Shown one piece after another: positions 16,280 through 23,478 of a DNA stretch of 31,194 nucleotides. Each line of letters opens with the position of its first letter. The first letter of the stretch is position 1. The notes under the pieces were generated by a model. It was not told the origin of the DNA. It searched no databases and saw nothing but the letters and a program-made list of their open reading frames with translations. The stretch is from Victivallales bacterium (GTDB lineage: Bacteria > Verrucomicrobiota > Lentisphaeria > Victivallales > JAADHT01): assembly GCA_016930955.1 (NCBI GenBank), contig JAFGFR010000211.1, positions 1-31,194 on the forward strand, written 5' to 3'. The position numbers and the translations under genes were made by a program.

Positions 16280-16309
16280 TTAACCTGCCTAATCCGCTAT
16301 TGACATAAT
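16280..16309 (+). promoter_or_regulatory. Possible promoter of the methyltransferase/isomerase operon
   Basis: TTAACC at 16280-16285 and CATAAT at 16304-16309 are separated by 18 bp and stand a suitable distance before the AAGGAAGG ribosome site and ATG at 16328. The match to sigma-70 boxes is moderate. It lies in the gap shared with the divergent regulator gene, where an AraC-type activator would be expected to bind. Confidence 0.3.
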
Positions 16310-16327
16310 AATACACAAAGGAAGGCG

Positions 16328-17437
16328 ATGTTGCAAATGAAAATAGATATCATGATGGGAAAAAGGGAACGGGTCGAGGCCACTCTGAATCGCAAACCTG
16401 TCGATCGCTGCGCTCTGCTCGAGCAATTGAGCTACAATCCCCGGGTGATTTCCGACTGGACCGGCAAAGAAATAGAAGACTTCAGCTACACGTTGGACGA
16501 CATCTGCGAGGTAATCCGTCAGACCTGCGACCTGGTCATGCCGCCATGCGCACCGGAAGGGATTTCGCGTGTCACATCACCGGACGGATTTGTCACGCAG
16601 CATGACAACTGGACGAGTTGGCATGTCAGCCGCCCCTTCTGCGACGAACATGGGGCTGGCAAATGGCTCAGGGCAAGGACAGCCGGACTGCATGAAACAC
16701 CTTTCGACGCAATAAAAGCCCGCGAAGAGTATCGCCACAAAATGCTCTCCTTGCAGAAGAAGATCGCCGACACCGTCATTCTAGACTACAGTTGGACAGG
16801 CTTCTGCAGCGCCTACGATGCCATGGGTCTGGAGATCTTCACGTTTTTCCAGATCAAATACCCGGAGGTGCTGAAAGACTACATGGAAACGTCTGTGGCG
16901 TGCGAACTTCGCAGGATACATGCGGTGGCCGATCCTGCCCTTTCGCCTGTGATCCTTATCCCGGAGGATTTCGCCACCAAACAAGGGCCTATCTTTCCGC
17001 CGGAATTCCTGCATGAATATCATTATCCTTACATCAGTAGACTTGCGGCCGCCTGGCACGGACATGGAGTGAAGGCGCTATACCACAGCGACGGCAACTG
17101 GAAGAAGGTCATTCCCGATCTGATCGCCTGCGGAGTGGACGGTTTCTATTGTCTCGAACCCAATTGCGGAATGGATATAGTGGAACTGAAGAACACATGG
17201 CCGGAAATGGTCTGGGCCGGCGGAGTTGATGGAGTTGATTTGTTGGAACGCGGGACTCCGGAGCAGGTGAGAGCCGAAGTCCGCCGACAAATCCGGGAAA
17301 CCCGCGCGCTGGAGACCGGCGGCATGTTCGTGGCATCCTCCAGCGAGATCAACCCACCCATCCCGCCGGAGAACTTCCGGGCGATGGTCGAGGCAGCAAA
17401 GGAATTGAATCAGTGGTCTGTAATCAGTGGTCTGTAA
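16328..17437 (+). CDS. URO-D superfamily protein, MtaA/CmuA-like methyltransferase relative
   Basis: This 369-aa protein has the uroporphyrinogen decarboxylase fold, which in anaerobes often serves methyl transfer between corrinoid proteins and a thiol or folate acceptor. Marks are the N-terminal RERVEATLNRKPVDRCAL, which is common to the superfamily, and YHSDGNWKKVIPDL near residue 252. In MtaA-type enzymes the zinc site reads HxC; here it is H253-S-D255, so the cysteine is replaced. C280 lies close by. It is therefore not a haem enzyme, but its exact reaction is open. It is the first gene of the operon after the divergent AraC gene, with AAGGAAGG before the ATG. Its 3' end carries a 14-bp tandem duplication that contains the stop. 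Confidence 0.87.
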   Translation: MLQMKIDIMMGKRERVEATLNRKPVDRCALLEQLSYNPRVISDWTGKEIEDFSYTLDDICEVIRQTCDLVMPPCAPEGISRVTSPDGFVTQHDNWTSWHVSRPFCDEHGAGKWLRARTAGLHETPFDAIKAREEYRHKMLSLQKKIADTVILDYSWTGFCSAYDAMGLEIFTFFQIKYPEVLKDYMETSVACELRRIHAVADPALSPVILIPEDFATKQGPIFPPEFLHEYHYPYISRLAAAWHGHGVKALYHSDGNWKKVIPDLIACGVDGFYCLEPNCGMDIVELKNTWPEMVWAGGVDGVDLLERGTPEQVRAEVRRQIRETRALETGGMFVASSSEINPPIPPENFRAMVEAAKELNQWSVISGL

Positions 17438-17441
17438 TCAG
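17411..17441 (+). repeat. 14-bp tandem repeat at the 3' end of the URO-D-like gene
   Basis: CAGTGGTCTGTAAT occurs twice in a row at 17411-17424 and 17425-17438, followed by CAG. Because 14 is not a multiple of three, the second unit is read in another frame and supplies the TAA stop at 17435-17437, giving the C-terminus QWSVISGL. It looks like a recent slippage or insertion event. Confidence 0.85.
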
Positions 17442-17482
17442 TTTAAAAATGTGGGACAAATACCAATCGAGGAGTTTACAGT

Positions 17483-18673
17483 ATGTACAGGATGGGACAG
17501 GAAGAAGTTGATGAGGTAGCGAAAGTTCTGCTTTCAAAACAGTTGTTCCGGGTAGGAGATCCGCAGAAGGGACACTTGCGCGAAGTCGAGAGGTTCGAGC
17601 GGGAATGGTCCGGGAAAATAGGGACGAAATACTCATTGCTGATGAGCGGCGGAGGCACTGCCGCCATTGTCTGCGGTTTGGCTGGAATGGGAATCGGCCC
17701 GGGCGACGAAGTGATTGTCCCCGCATACACCTGGCTCGCCACAGCAACTTCTGTTCTGACGGTCGGTGCAATCCCCGTACTGGCCGAGATAGATGAAACA
17801 CTCGGACTTGATCCTGATGATTTTGAGAAAAAGATAAGCCCCCAGACCAGAGCTGTCATTCCAGTCCACATGTGCGGACGCCCGGCAAATCTCGGGAAAA
17901 TCATAAAAATCGCAAAGAAGCATAAGCTGAAAGTCCTCGAGGATTCCTGCCAGATGGTCGGAGGTTCATATAAGGGGCGCAGAACGGGAAGCTGGGGAGA
18001 TGCGGGTGCTTTCAGTTTCAACTTCTTCAAGATCATCTCCAGCGGCGGCGAAGGCGGGGCGCTTGTGACCAACGACAGGAAAATCTTTGAACGTGCATTC
18101 ATTTACCATGATTCCGGTTCTGCGTTCCGCCCCATGGCAGGTGAGCTTGCCGAGCCGATATTCGTGGCGCAGCAATACCGGGCCGACGAGGTGATGGGGG
18201 CAATTGCACGGATACAGGCGCAGCGGCTGGATGGGATCATCGCCGATCTGCGGCGCGTCAGGAAGCAGTTGGAATCGAAACTGTCAAAAGCCGGCAAATT
18301 CAAGATCGCCCCGAGCAACGATCCTGACGGTGACTGCGGTGTATGCATAGTCCTGCAGTTTGAAAATGAACACAAATGCCGTGATTTTGCGGGGAAAATA
18401 CCGCACACGGGAAAATATATCGGCATCGACCACAGCAAGCACGTATATACCCAGTGGGAAGCGCTGCGCTCAAGGCGGATTATGCACCATCCGGACATGA
18501 ATCCATTCCTCTTCGAGAAAAACCGCGGACTGCGCATGAATTATGACGACGATGCATGTCCTCGTTCGTTGGAGATACTCAAACGGTCCTTGTTTATTCC
18601 CCTGGACCCCGACATGACGGACGAGAAGATCAAATCATTTGCGGCAACTCTTAAGAGAGGTGAGGGAAAATGA
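17483..18673 (+). CDS. DegT/DnrJ/EryC1/StrS-family PLP aminotransferase
   Basis: This 396-aa protein belongs to the PLP enzymes that usually transaminate nucleotide- or free keto sugars or cyclitols. Seen: GDEVIVPAYTW at 74-84, the PLP-contacting acid in LEDSCQ (D154), the lysine K183 in SFNFFKIISSGGEGG, and the substrate part near YRADEVMGAIARIQ. The usual EDAAQ reads EDSCQ. Cysteine content is higher than normal. A GAGGAG ribosome site precedes the ATG, and its end overlaps the next gene by four bases (ATGA). In this catabolic operon it may work on an amino sugar or inosamine in the direction of deamination; that is inference. Confidence 0.92.
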   Translation: MYRMGQEEVDEVAKVLLSKQLFRVGDPQKGHLREVERFEREWSGKIGTKYSLLMSGGGTAAIVCGLAGMGIGPGDEVIVPAYTWLATATSVLTVGAIPVLAEIDETLGLDPDDFEKKISPQTRAVIPVHMCGRPANLGKIIKIAKKHKLKVLEDSCQMVGGSYKGRRTGSWGDAGAFSFNFFKIISSGGEGGALVTNDRKIFERAFIYHDSGSAFRPMAGELAEPIFVAQQYRADEVMGAIARIQAQRLDGIIADLRRVRKQLESKLSKAGKFKIAPSNDPDGDCGVCIVLQFENEHKCRDFAGKIPHTGKYIGIDHSKHVYTQWEALRSRRIMHHPDMNPFLFEKNRGLRMNYDDDACPRSLEILKRSLFIPLDPDMTDEKIKSFAATLKRGEGK

Positions 18674-20097
18674 AACTGACAAACTGGAAAGTGCTTGATG
18701 AATCGGAAATCAGACAGATTCATGAAGCCTCGTTGGAGATACTTGAGAAAACAGGGATTTCGATTGAAAGCCCGGAAGTGCGGAAAATCCTGTCCGGCAA
18801 GGGGCTTCCATGCGACCGGGAAGTCGTCAGATTCCCGCGCTCGGCGGTCGAGGTCTGCATCGCGAAAAACCTGAGGACTTTTCCAATAGTTGACCGCAAT
18901 GGGAAAGAAGTGTTCATGCTCGGAGATGGAAACGTCCGTTTTGCAGGCGGGCACAATGCTGTCTTTGTAATGACCGACAGAATTGGAGATCGGCAGAACT
19001 CTGTGTTGAAGGATGTTGCGGATTTCGCACATCTTTGCGAGCGTCTGGATGACATTGATATGATTGGCGTGCCGCTGAATCCGTCCGATGCCCCTTCCAA
19101 GACAATGCTTGCCCATGCGGTTGCCGCGATAATGAAAAAATCTGTGAAGCCTATTTTCTTCTCCTGTGAGAGCCGGGAAGTAAATCTCGCGATCATCGAA
19201 CTTGCGGAAGCCGCATCAGGAAAAAGGAATCTCGAAAATGGCTCATATATCATTAGCCAGCTCTCGACCACCAGTCCGCTCTTCTGGGAAAAGGGAGCCT
19301 GCGAATCGCTGGTGGAATGCGTCCGGCGCGGTATTCCTGTCGCATTTCTCCCACAGCCGATCGCCGGGCTCACCGCCCCTTACACCATTGCAGGAAATAT
19401 CACCATACATAATGCCGAAGTGCTTTCCGGCGTCGTGATATCACATCTTGTAAATCACGGCACTCCTCTTATTTACGCCGCCGCCTGGACTTCCTACGAC
19501 ATGCGCTCGAGCAATGTGATAATCGCTCGTCCCGAAGAATCCCTTATGCGAATCGCCGGTGCACAGATGGCGCATTTCTACAATATGCCGTCCCATTCCA
19601 TTGGGCCTGATGCCGATTCAAACGTATATGACGAACAGCTCGGCTGGGAAAAGATGATGAGCCTTCTGGCTGCGGTCTCTGGCGGCAATGACCTGATTGT
19701 CAACTCTGGTATGTTCGGCACCGGCATGACTGTCACAAACGAACAGCTTATTCTGGACAATGAGATGAACCGTTTCGCGAAACGGATGAAGCAGGGGATA
19801 ACGGTGAATTCCGGGACAGTCGCATCGGATGTCATCATGGAAGTCGGACATCGCGGAAGTTTTATTGATCACGAGCACACTGTCGTGCATTTGAGATCGG
19901 GCGAACATGTCGAACCGACTGTCATTGATGCAATGAACTATGCCAACTGGCAGAAGAATGGTTCTCCTGACTGTGCGGCACTGGCTTCTGCGAAAGCCGC
20001 GGAACTGCTCGCGGAAAATGACTCCCCGCCGCCGGATAAGGGAATATTGGAGAGTATCGGTAAAATACTTGAAAAGTGGGATGAAGTTTATAGTTGA
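18670..20097 (+). CDS. MttB-family (non-pyrrolysine) methyltransferase
   Basis: This 475-aa protein is a member of the trimethylamine:corrinoid methyltransferase family. The N-terminal pattern (LDESEIRQIHEASLEILEKT and IESPEVRKIL) and the C-terminal GSFIDHEHTVVHLRSGEH are typical. The frame is open over the full family length without an amber codon, so pyrrolysine is not used. Known non-pyrrolysine members demethylate quaternary amines such as glycine betaine, proline betaine or carnitine, passing the methyl to a corrinoid protein. No corrinoid-binding protein gene is next to it. It overlaps the aminotransferase gene by four bases, so the two are made together. The substrate is unknown. Confidence 0.92.
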   Translation: MKLTNWKVLDESEIRQIHEASLEILEKTGISIESPEVRKILSGKGLPCDREVVRFPRSAVEVCIAKNLRTFPIVDRNGKEVFMLGDGNVRFAGGHNAVFVMTDRIGDRQNSVLKDVADFAHLCERLDDIDMIGVPLNPSDAPSKTMLAHAVAAIMKKSVKPIFFSCESREVNLAIIELAEAASGKRNLENGSYIISQLSTTSPLFWEKGACESLVECVRRGIPVAFLPQPIAGLTAPYTIAGNITIHNAEVLSGVVISHLVNHGTPLIYAAAWTSYDMRSSNVIIARPEESLMRIAGAQMAHFYNMPSHSIGPDADSNVYDEQLGWEKMMSLLAAVSGGNDLIVNSGMFGTGMTVTNEQLILDNEMNRFAKRMKQGITVNSGTVASDVIMEVGHRGSFIDHEHTVVHLRSGEHVEPTVIDAMNYANWQKNGSPDCAALASAKAAELLAENDSPPPDKGILESIGKILEKWDEVYS

Positions 20098-20126
20098 CCG
20101 AGAGACAAACTATCAGGAGGACGATT

Positions 20127-21158
20127 ATGAAAGGAACGTTCAGATTTTCGTTTGGCCCGTGGAACATTCACGAGGGGGCTGATCCCTTCGGTCCTGCTGT
20201 CCGAAGAAGTATAGCCTTCAACAAAAAACTGGAGATGTATAAAAAGCTGGGATTCGACGGTGTGCAATTCCATGATGACGACGCGGTTCCATGCATGAAT
20301 GATCTTGGCCAAAAGCAGATAGCTGCCGAAGCAAAAAAAGTAAGGAAGCAACTCGATGAGCACGGGTTGACCGCTGAATTCGTTGCTCCGCGTCTATGGG
20401 AAGATCCACGGACTATTGATGGCGGATATACCAGCAACGAACCGGCATGCAGGAAATATGCATTGGAACGCAGCATTCGGGCAATTGACATCGCAAATGA
20501 ACTTGGCACAAAAAACATTGTGCTCTGGCTCGCACGAGAAGGCACTTATATCCGCGAGGCGAAAGATTCAGCCGAGGCTGTGAAACGCATAGCCAATGCA
20601 TTGCAGTCAATGCTTGATTATGGGCAGAAGATCAGGATAATGATAGAATCCAAGCCGAATGAGCCAATGGATCACACGTATATTCCAACCATCGGACATG
20701 CAATTGGGCTGGGACTTCTAACTGATGCTCCTGAGCGCGTTGGCTGTCTGATTGAGAGTGCACATGCGATTCTCGCAGGACTCGATCCTTCCGACGAGAT
20801 GGGGTATGCCCTTGCGCACAAAAAGCTCTGGAGTGTCCATCTGAACGACCAGAATGGATTGAAGTACGATCAGGACAAAACGTTTGGAGGCGTTGATTTG
20901 AGAAGGGCTTTCAACCAGGTTCGTATCCTTGACAAGCATGGTTATGGCAATAATGGAGAATGGGTTGGACTTGATGTGAAGGCTATGCGTACTCAGAAAG
21001 CTGGGGTCGCCACAAAACATCTGAGCAACAGCCGTGAAATCTTTCTTCGTCTTCTGGAAATAAGCAGGTCGTTGGACGACGGCAAGGTTATATCTCTGAT
21101 CAAAGAACGGAACTACGAGGGACTCGAAATGCTGGTTTTGAAAAACCTGATCGGGTAA
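20127..21158 (+). CDS. Xylose-isomerase-type TIM-barrel sugar isomerase
   Basis: The start at 20127 follows a perfect AGGAGG (20115-20120); the frame itself opens earlier at 20094. The 343-aa product resembles the shorter, actinobacterial-type xylose isomerases. Active-site residues are visible: FHDDD with H49, the metal site ESKPNEP (E174, K176), E210 and H213 in IESAHAILAG, and HLNDQNGLKYDQD with D248 and D250. These enzymes interconvert aldose and ketose with two divalent metals in the cytoplasm. Such complete metal sites make an active isomerase likely. The first half is more diverged, so the sugar could differ from xylose. It follows the MttB-like gene by 29 bp. Confidence 0.9.
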   Translation: MKGTFRFSFGPWNIHEGADPFGPAVRRSIAFNKKLEMYKKLGFDGVQFHDDDAVPCMNDLGQKQIAAEAKKVRKQLDEHGLTAEFVAPRLWEDPRTIDGGYTSNEPACRKYALERSIRAIDIANELGTKNIVLWLAREGTYIREAKDSAEAVKRIANALQSMLDYGQKIRIMIESKPNEPMDHTYIPTIGHAIGLGLLTDAPERVGCLIESAHAILAGLDPSDEMGYALAHKKLWSVHLNDQNGLKYDQDKTFGGVDLRRAFNQVRILDKHGYGNNGEWVGLDVKAMRTQKAGVATKHLSNSREIFLRLLEISRSLDDGKVISLIKERNYEGLEMLVLKNLIG

Positions 21159-21177
21159 AAAGCTTTCAAGGAGATTG

Positions 21178-22485
21178 ATGAAAAACATTCTTGATCCTAA
21201 AATTGCGATTATCGCATTGTCCAGCCCGCTTGAAGTCGGTGCCGGAAGGGCTTTGCAGAAAGCCTCGGGACTGGAAGCGGCACTCAAGGGAAAAAAATGC
21301 GACGTAATACAGTCCGCCGCGGTTTCAACGCATCAGGAAGCCGCGGCCATCGGCAGAAAGCTTGCCGGTTTGTTCCCGGACATGGTGGTGTTTCTGCCGG
21401 TATGTTGGTTTGAAGACTATCTGGTCACGGACTTTATCGAGGAGTGCAAAGCTCCGCTTCTCCTATGGGCGTTGCCAGGCATGGAGACCGGTTCCCTCTG
21501 CGGAAGCCAGCAGCTTGGAACTTTGCTCAAATATCTCGGTCATCCGTTTTTTCATGTCTTCGGAGAACTCAACAATCCGGAGGTTGTTTCCGAGGCATTG
21601 AAATATTTCAAGGCTGCGGCGTTATATTCGCGGCTCCGCCGCTCGAGAATCGGATTGTACGGCTCCAGAGTCAACGGGATGACGCATACGTCTCCAAATG
21701 AATTCATGTTGAAAAAAACTCTGGGTTCCAGGATTGTCCCCGTTCCGTCTGGGAAAATCATATTCATTGGCGATGATCTTGAAGTCAAGAAAGTCTGGAA
21801 TTCATTCAAAAAACGCTGCGGAGCGGTCAACGTAAGCTACGAGAGCGGGATAGAGTCAATAAGAACGTATTGCGCATTGAAGAAAGTTGTTGAGGAGAAT
21901 GATTTGAATGCTCTTGCGGTCGGATGCTATCCAGATCTGATGGGTAAGGTGTGCATTGCCGCCTCACTGCTGGCGGAAGAAGGGATCCCCATGGCCTGCG
22001 AAGGGGATGTCAACGGGGCGCTTGGGCAACTCATCCTGACATTGCTGAGCGGGAAACCGACCATGAACACCGACTTCCTCGAGCCTGTTGACGCAAACTC
22101 CATCGTCTTCACGCATTGTGGTTCGAGCTCGTTAAGTCTTGCAGAAAAGAAAAGCGATACATCATTGAATTCCGTGCGCCTGATGAGGCAGGGGGTCTGC
22201 GCCCTTTTTCCAGCGAAACCCGGCAAGGTGACGATGCTGAATCTCACTCCAGTCGAAAACGCATACCAATGTGCAATGCTGTCCGGCGAAGCCATGGCGA
22301 CGGAAATGGTCTTCCCGGGCAATCCCGCAAGAGTGAAATTCGGCCGTCCGGCAAAGGATGTGATTGACTGGACTTTTCAGGAGGGCATGGGGCACCACTG
22401 GATGATCGCTTACGGAGACTATTCCGAGGAAATAAGAGCATGGGCTAAACTCGTCCAGAATAATTTTATCTTCAAGGAGATGTGA
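21178..22485 (+). CDS. L-fucose/L-arabinose isomerase-like protein
   Basis: This 435-aa protein starts at the ATG after an AAGGAG site (21168-21173); a TTG sits directly before it. Two Rossmann-like domains and a C-terminal barrel fit the fucose/arabinose isomerase superfamily: KIAIIALSSPLEVGAGR at the start, GYPD-like CYPDLMGKVCIAASLLAEEGI near residue 250 with an acidic CEGDVNGAL metal site, and a final GMGHHWMIAYGDY in place of the usual HH-containing C-terminal motif. These enzymes isomerise aldoses to ketoses with Mn2+. It is the last gene of the operon. Two unrelated sugar isomerases in one operon suggest more than one isomerisation step or two substrates. Confidence 0.8.
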   Translation: MKNILDPKIAIIALSSPLEVGAGRALQKASGLEAALKGKKCDVIQSAAVSTHQEAAAIGRKLAGLFPDMVVFLPVCWFEDYLVTDFIEECKAPLLLWALPGMETGSLCGSQQLGTLLKYLGHPFFHVFGELNNPEVVSEALKYFKAAALYSRLRRSRIGLYGSRVNGMTHTSPNEFMLKKTLGSRIVPVPSGKIIFIGDDLEVKKVWNSFKKRCGAVNVSYESGIESIRTYCALKKVVEENDLNALAVGCYPDLMGKVCIAASLLAEEGIPMACEGDVNGALGQLILTLLSGKPTMNTDFLEPVDANSIVFTHCGSSSLSLAEKKSDTSLNSVRLMRQGVCALFPAKPGKVTMLNLTPVENAYQCAMLSGEAMATEMVFPGNPARVKFGRPAKDVIDWTFQEGMGHHWMIAYGDYSEEIRAWAKLVQNNFIFKEM

Positions 22486-22525
22486 AAACGCAATATCAAT
22501 TTGTTTTTGCCTTATTTGTAAAATG

Positions 22526-22566
22526 GTATTGCATTTTATCTGTATCCGTATTACAATATGCAATAC
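22526..22566 (+). promoter_or_regulatory. Promoter with overlapping inverted-repeat operator of the VapBC pair
   Basis: A -35 box TTGCAT (22529-22534) and a -10 box TACAAT (22552-22557) are separated by 17 bp. The promoter is bracketed by GTATTGCAT (22526-22534) and ATGCAATAC (22558-22566), a perfect 9-bp inverted repeat. Toxin-antitoxin operons with ribbon-helix-helix antitoxins are commonly self-repressed through such repeats. GGAGG at 22572-22576 is the ribosome site. Confidence 0.7.
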
Positions 22567-22582
22567 AAATTGGAGGCTTATC

Positions 22583-22822
22583 ATGATTACATTGAGAATG
22601 GACAAAAAGCTTGAGGAAAAGCTGGAAATAGCTGCCAGAGCGAAAAGCCTGACAAAGTCTGAGATTATCAGGCAGAGCCTTGTCGAATATCTGTCCCTGC
22701 ATTCGCCGGAGAACGCACATAAGATAGGGGAGAAAGTCTTCGGCAAGTACGGAAGCGGGAAAAATAACCTATCCGTGGATTCCGAAAAAATGCTTAGAGA
22801 TAAATTCAAAAAGAAGCACTGA
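22583..22822 (+). CDS. Ribbon-helix-helix antitoxin (VapB/CopG type)
   Basis: The 79-aa product begins MITLRMDKKLEEKLEIAARA, a typical beta strand and first helix of the ribbon-helix-helix fold. SLTKSEIIRQSLVEYL forms the second helix. This family binds DNA as dimers and neutralises the partner toxin with its C-terminal tail, here Lys-rich (ends in KFKKKH). The ATG at 22583 follows GGAGG; an upstream in-frame ATG at 22523 would start before the -10 box and is not used. The toxin gene follows after eight bases. Confidence 0.88.
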   Translation: MITLRMDKKLEEKLEIAARAKSLTKSEIIRQSLVEYLSLHSPENAHKIGEKVFGKYGSGKNNLSVDSEKMLRDKFKKKH

Positions 22823-22830
22823 AGAACACA

Positions 22831-23253
22831 ATGCGTCCTGAAAGAGCTGTAATTGATACCGGTCCTATTGTCGCACTTTTCGACAACTCTGACAAATTCC
22901 ATCCCAATTCCCTGGATTTCATAAAGGAAAATGATCGCCGGCTATATACTACGCTGCCAGTCATTACAGAAGTGATGTTCCTGCTTGATTTCAATGTAAA
23001 TGCCCAGTCAGACTTCCTCTTATGGATATACTCTGGAGCCATGGAAATTCCAGATTTGAGACAGGACGATTTCAAGAGAATCCCGCAACTGATGAAAAAA
23101 TATCGCAATCTTCCAATGGATTTCGCAGATGCATCAGTAGTATTGGCCTGCGAAAACCTTGAAACTAAATATGTGGCCACATTGGACAAAGATTTCAATA
23201 TTTACCGTTATCAGGACAGGCATCCTTTCAGGAACATCTTCATTACTGATTAA
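22831..23253 (+). CDS. PIN-domain ribonuclease toxin (VapC-like)
   Basis: This 140-aa protein is a PIN-domain nuclease. Catalytic acids are visible: D9 in VIDTGPIVALFD, E47 in VITEVMFLL, D97/D100 in MDFADAS, and D119 in ATLDKDF. VapC toxins cut tRNA or rRNA and stop translation until the antitoxin is restored. It is the second gene of a two-gene operon with the ribbon-helix-helix gene. The pair lies between the isomerase operon and the GH38-like gene without any obvious link to their metabolism. Confidence 0.92.
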   Translation: MRPERAVIDTGPIVALFDNSDKFHPNSLDFIKENDRRLYTTLPVITEVMFLLDFNVNAQSDFLLWIYSGAMEIPDLRQDDFKRIPQLMKKYRNLPMDFADASVVLACENLETKYVATLDKDFNIYRYQDRHPFRNIFITD

Positions 23254-23478
23254 ATGCCCGGAAATTTCAAATTCAATCCCATTGTCTTCCCATTGTGTTC
23301 TTCGCTCCATCCTCTCCCGTCAAATTTGCAGTTCCAGATATGTTTTTTGCAGAAACAGGCATGGTGAATCCTGTGCTTCTGACATATAGTAGATGCGTCA
23401 AACAGGAACTGGTTCCTCTTTTCAGGACTGTCGTTGGAAGTGTGAATGAAACGGAAATGAAATATTTAAGGTGGGAAA
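23254..23478. other. Non-coding gap before the GH38-like gene
   Basis: I find no convincing gene, RNA or hairpin in these 225 bp. Short frames exist but carry no family-like sequence. A purine-rich ribosome site (AAGGTGGG) stands just before the next ATG at 23479. Confidence 0.4.
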
